From Candidatus Aminicenantota bacterium (GTDB taxonomy: Bacteria; Acidobacteriota; Aminicenantia; Aminicenantales; Aminicenantaceae): 7,112 nt of DNA. The stretch is from assembly GCA_030615975.1 (NCBI GenBank), contig JAUWYH010000077.1, forward strand, positions 1 through 7,112, written 5' to 3'. The notes under the pieces are model-generated. The model searched no databases. It saw only the letters and a list, made by a program, of their open reading frames with translations, and was not told the origin of the DNA. Of this stretch, positions 6,928 through 7,112 are shown in pieces; within the stretch, counting starts at the first letter, position 1, and each line of letters opens with the position of its first letter. Made by a program: the position numbers and the translations under genes.

Positions 6928-6948
6928 GGACTATTCCCCGAATGGTCC
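6928..6948. repeat. Hairpin 1: 9-bp stem, 3-nt loop
   Basis: GGACTATTC (6928-6936) pairs with GAATGGTCC (6940-6948) around a CCC loop. Eight pairs are Watson-Crick and one (T6932 with G6944) is a wobble if the plus strand is transcribed; on minus-strand RNA it would be an A-C mismatch. No T-run follows on either side, so it is not a standard terminator. Confidence 0.7.
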
Positions 6949-6954
6949 TGTATT

Positions 6955-6975
6955 GGCCCGATCGGGGATCGGGCC
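6955..6975. repeat. Hairpin 2: perfect 9-bp GC-rich stem, 3-nt loop
   Basis: GGCCCGATC (6955-6963) and GATCGGGCC (6967-6975) are exact inverse complements around GGG. It has the same geometry as hairpin 1 (9-bp stem, 3-base loop) and starts 6 nt after it. CGGGC (6970-6974) could alternatively pair with GCCCG (6987-6991), giving a competing stem. The absence of a flanking T-run argues against a Rho-independent terminator. Confidence 0.8.
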
Positions 6976-6981
6976 CTACAT
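6970..6981. repeat. 12-bp direct repeat, copy 1
   Basis: CGGGCCCTACAT occurs here and again at 7087-7098, 117 bp away in the same orientation, each at the 3' side (plus strand) of a hairpin-bearing block. This suggests two related intergenic repeat units ending in the same sequence, of the REP or small-MITE kind. Confidence 0.65.
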
Positions 6982-6998
6982 TTAAAGCCCGTCGACTG

Positions 6999-7050
6999 CC
7001 TCATGTCTGATGCATATCGTTTGGGGATATGTTTCTATAGTTCGATGAGG
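6999..7050. repeat. Nested stems: CCTCAT/ATGAGG enclosing CATATC/GATATG hairpin
   Basis: An outer 6-bp stem pairs CCTCAT (6999-7004) with ATGAGG (7045-7050). Inside it a perfect 6-bp stem pairs CATATC (7013-7018) with GATATG (7026-7031) around a 7-nt loop. Each alone could be chance; their nesting within an array of other stems makes them more notable. Confidence 0.45.
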
Positions 7051-7051
7051 G

Positions 7052-7079
7052 CATCAAGTCCTACAATACAGGCTTGATG
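7052..7079. repeat. Hairpin 4: 7-bp stem plus 3 bp beyond a bulge
   Basis: CATCAAG (7052-7058) pairs with CTTGATG (7073-7079). After a bulged T, CCT (7060-7062) pairs with AGG (7070-7072), leaving loop ACAATAC. The 3' half also contains CAATACAGG (7064-7072), an exact inverse complement of CCTGTATTG (6947-6955) between and within hairpins 1 and 2, so a long-range pairing is an alternative. Confidence 0.6.
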
Positions 7080-7086
7080 AAGGCAG

Positions 7087-7098
7087 CGGGCCCTACAT
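7087..7098. repeat. 12-bp direct repeat, copy 2
   Basis: Second exact copy of CGGGCCCTACAT. It is preceded by ATGAAGGCAG (7077-7086), nearly the inverse complement of CTGCCTCAT (6996-7004, one extra A), so this end could also pair back to the middle of the array. Confidence 0.65.
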
Positions 7099-7112
7099 AT
7101 TATGGTTTAATC

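Larger units (their letters stand above)
6824..7112. other. Non-coding right-hand region with hairpin array
   Basis: No credible protein gene is visible on either strand. The part next to acpS (6824-6900) is AT-rich and presumably holds the acpS promoter, but I could not find a well-spaced -35/-10 pair. From about 6928 the composition becomes GC-richer and hairpins follow one another to about 7098; these are listed separately. The last 14 bases show nothing recognisable. Confidence 0.6.

Noticed and set aside
6955..6975. Rho-independent terminator
   Set aside because: The stem is strong but neither strand has a T-run after it, and no gene in the window ends just upstream of it.

Overview
This is an ordinary bacterial chromosomal segment of housekeeping genes, AT-leaning and densely packed, with one strongly structured non-coding stretch at the right edge. 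The genes are SecA-type secretion, GuaB, FeoAB and AcpS. The lineage cannot be fixed from the sequence. SecA lacks the C-terminal zinc-binding tail of the E. coli and B. subtilis proteins, and intergenic hairpins built around GGGCCC suggest an uncultured (metagenome-type) bacterium, but that is only an impression.

Layout, left to right. (1) Positions 1-1364, minus strand: guaB (IMP dehydrogenase), complete at its start and cut by the window edge about 30 residues before its end. (2) Positions 1375-3981, minus strand: secA, the preprotein translocase ATPase, only 10 nt upstream of guaB, so secA-guaB looks like one transcription unit. A good sigma70-type promoter sits so close to the secA ATG that the mRNA would be leaderless or nearly so. 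(3) Positions 3982-4258: a divergent intergenic region carrying the secA promoter, a candidate feo promoter, a small hairpin and a Fur-box-like sequence over the feoA start. (4) Positions 4259-6428, plus strand: feoA and feoB (ferrous iron uptake), overlapping by 17 nt, feoB starting at TTG. (5) Positions 6438-6803, minus strand: acpS (holo-ACP synthase), convergent with feoB across 9 nt and preceded by a possible 7-codon leader ORF that overlaps its start as ATGA. (6) Positions 6824-7112: no protein gene. About 170 bp here fold into several back-to-back hairpins and carry a 12-bp direct repeat.

Functionally there are three independent units: protein export coupled to guanine nucleotide synthesis (secA-guaB), iron(II) import (feoAB) and activation of acyl carrier protein (acpS). 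I see no mobile element gene, tRNA, rRNA or CRISPR array. No convincing undescribed protein system is present. The items most worth checking are the structured array at 6928-7098, the apparently leaderless secA transcript and the basic tail of SecA.
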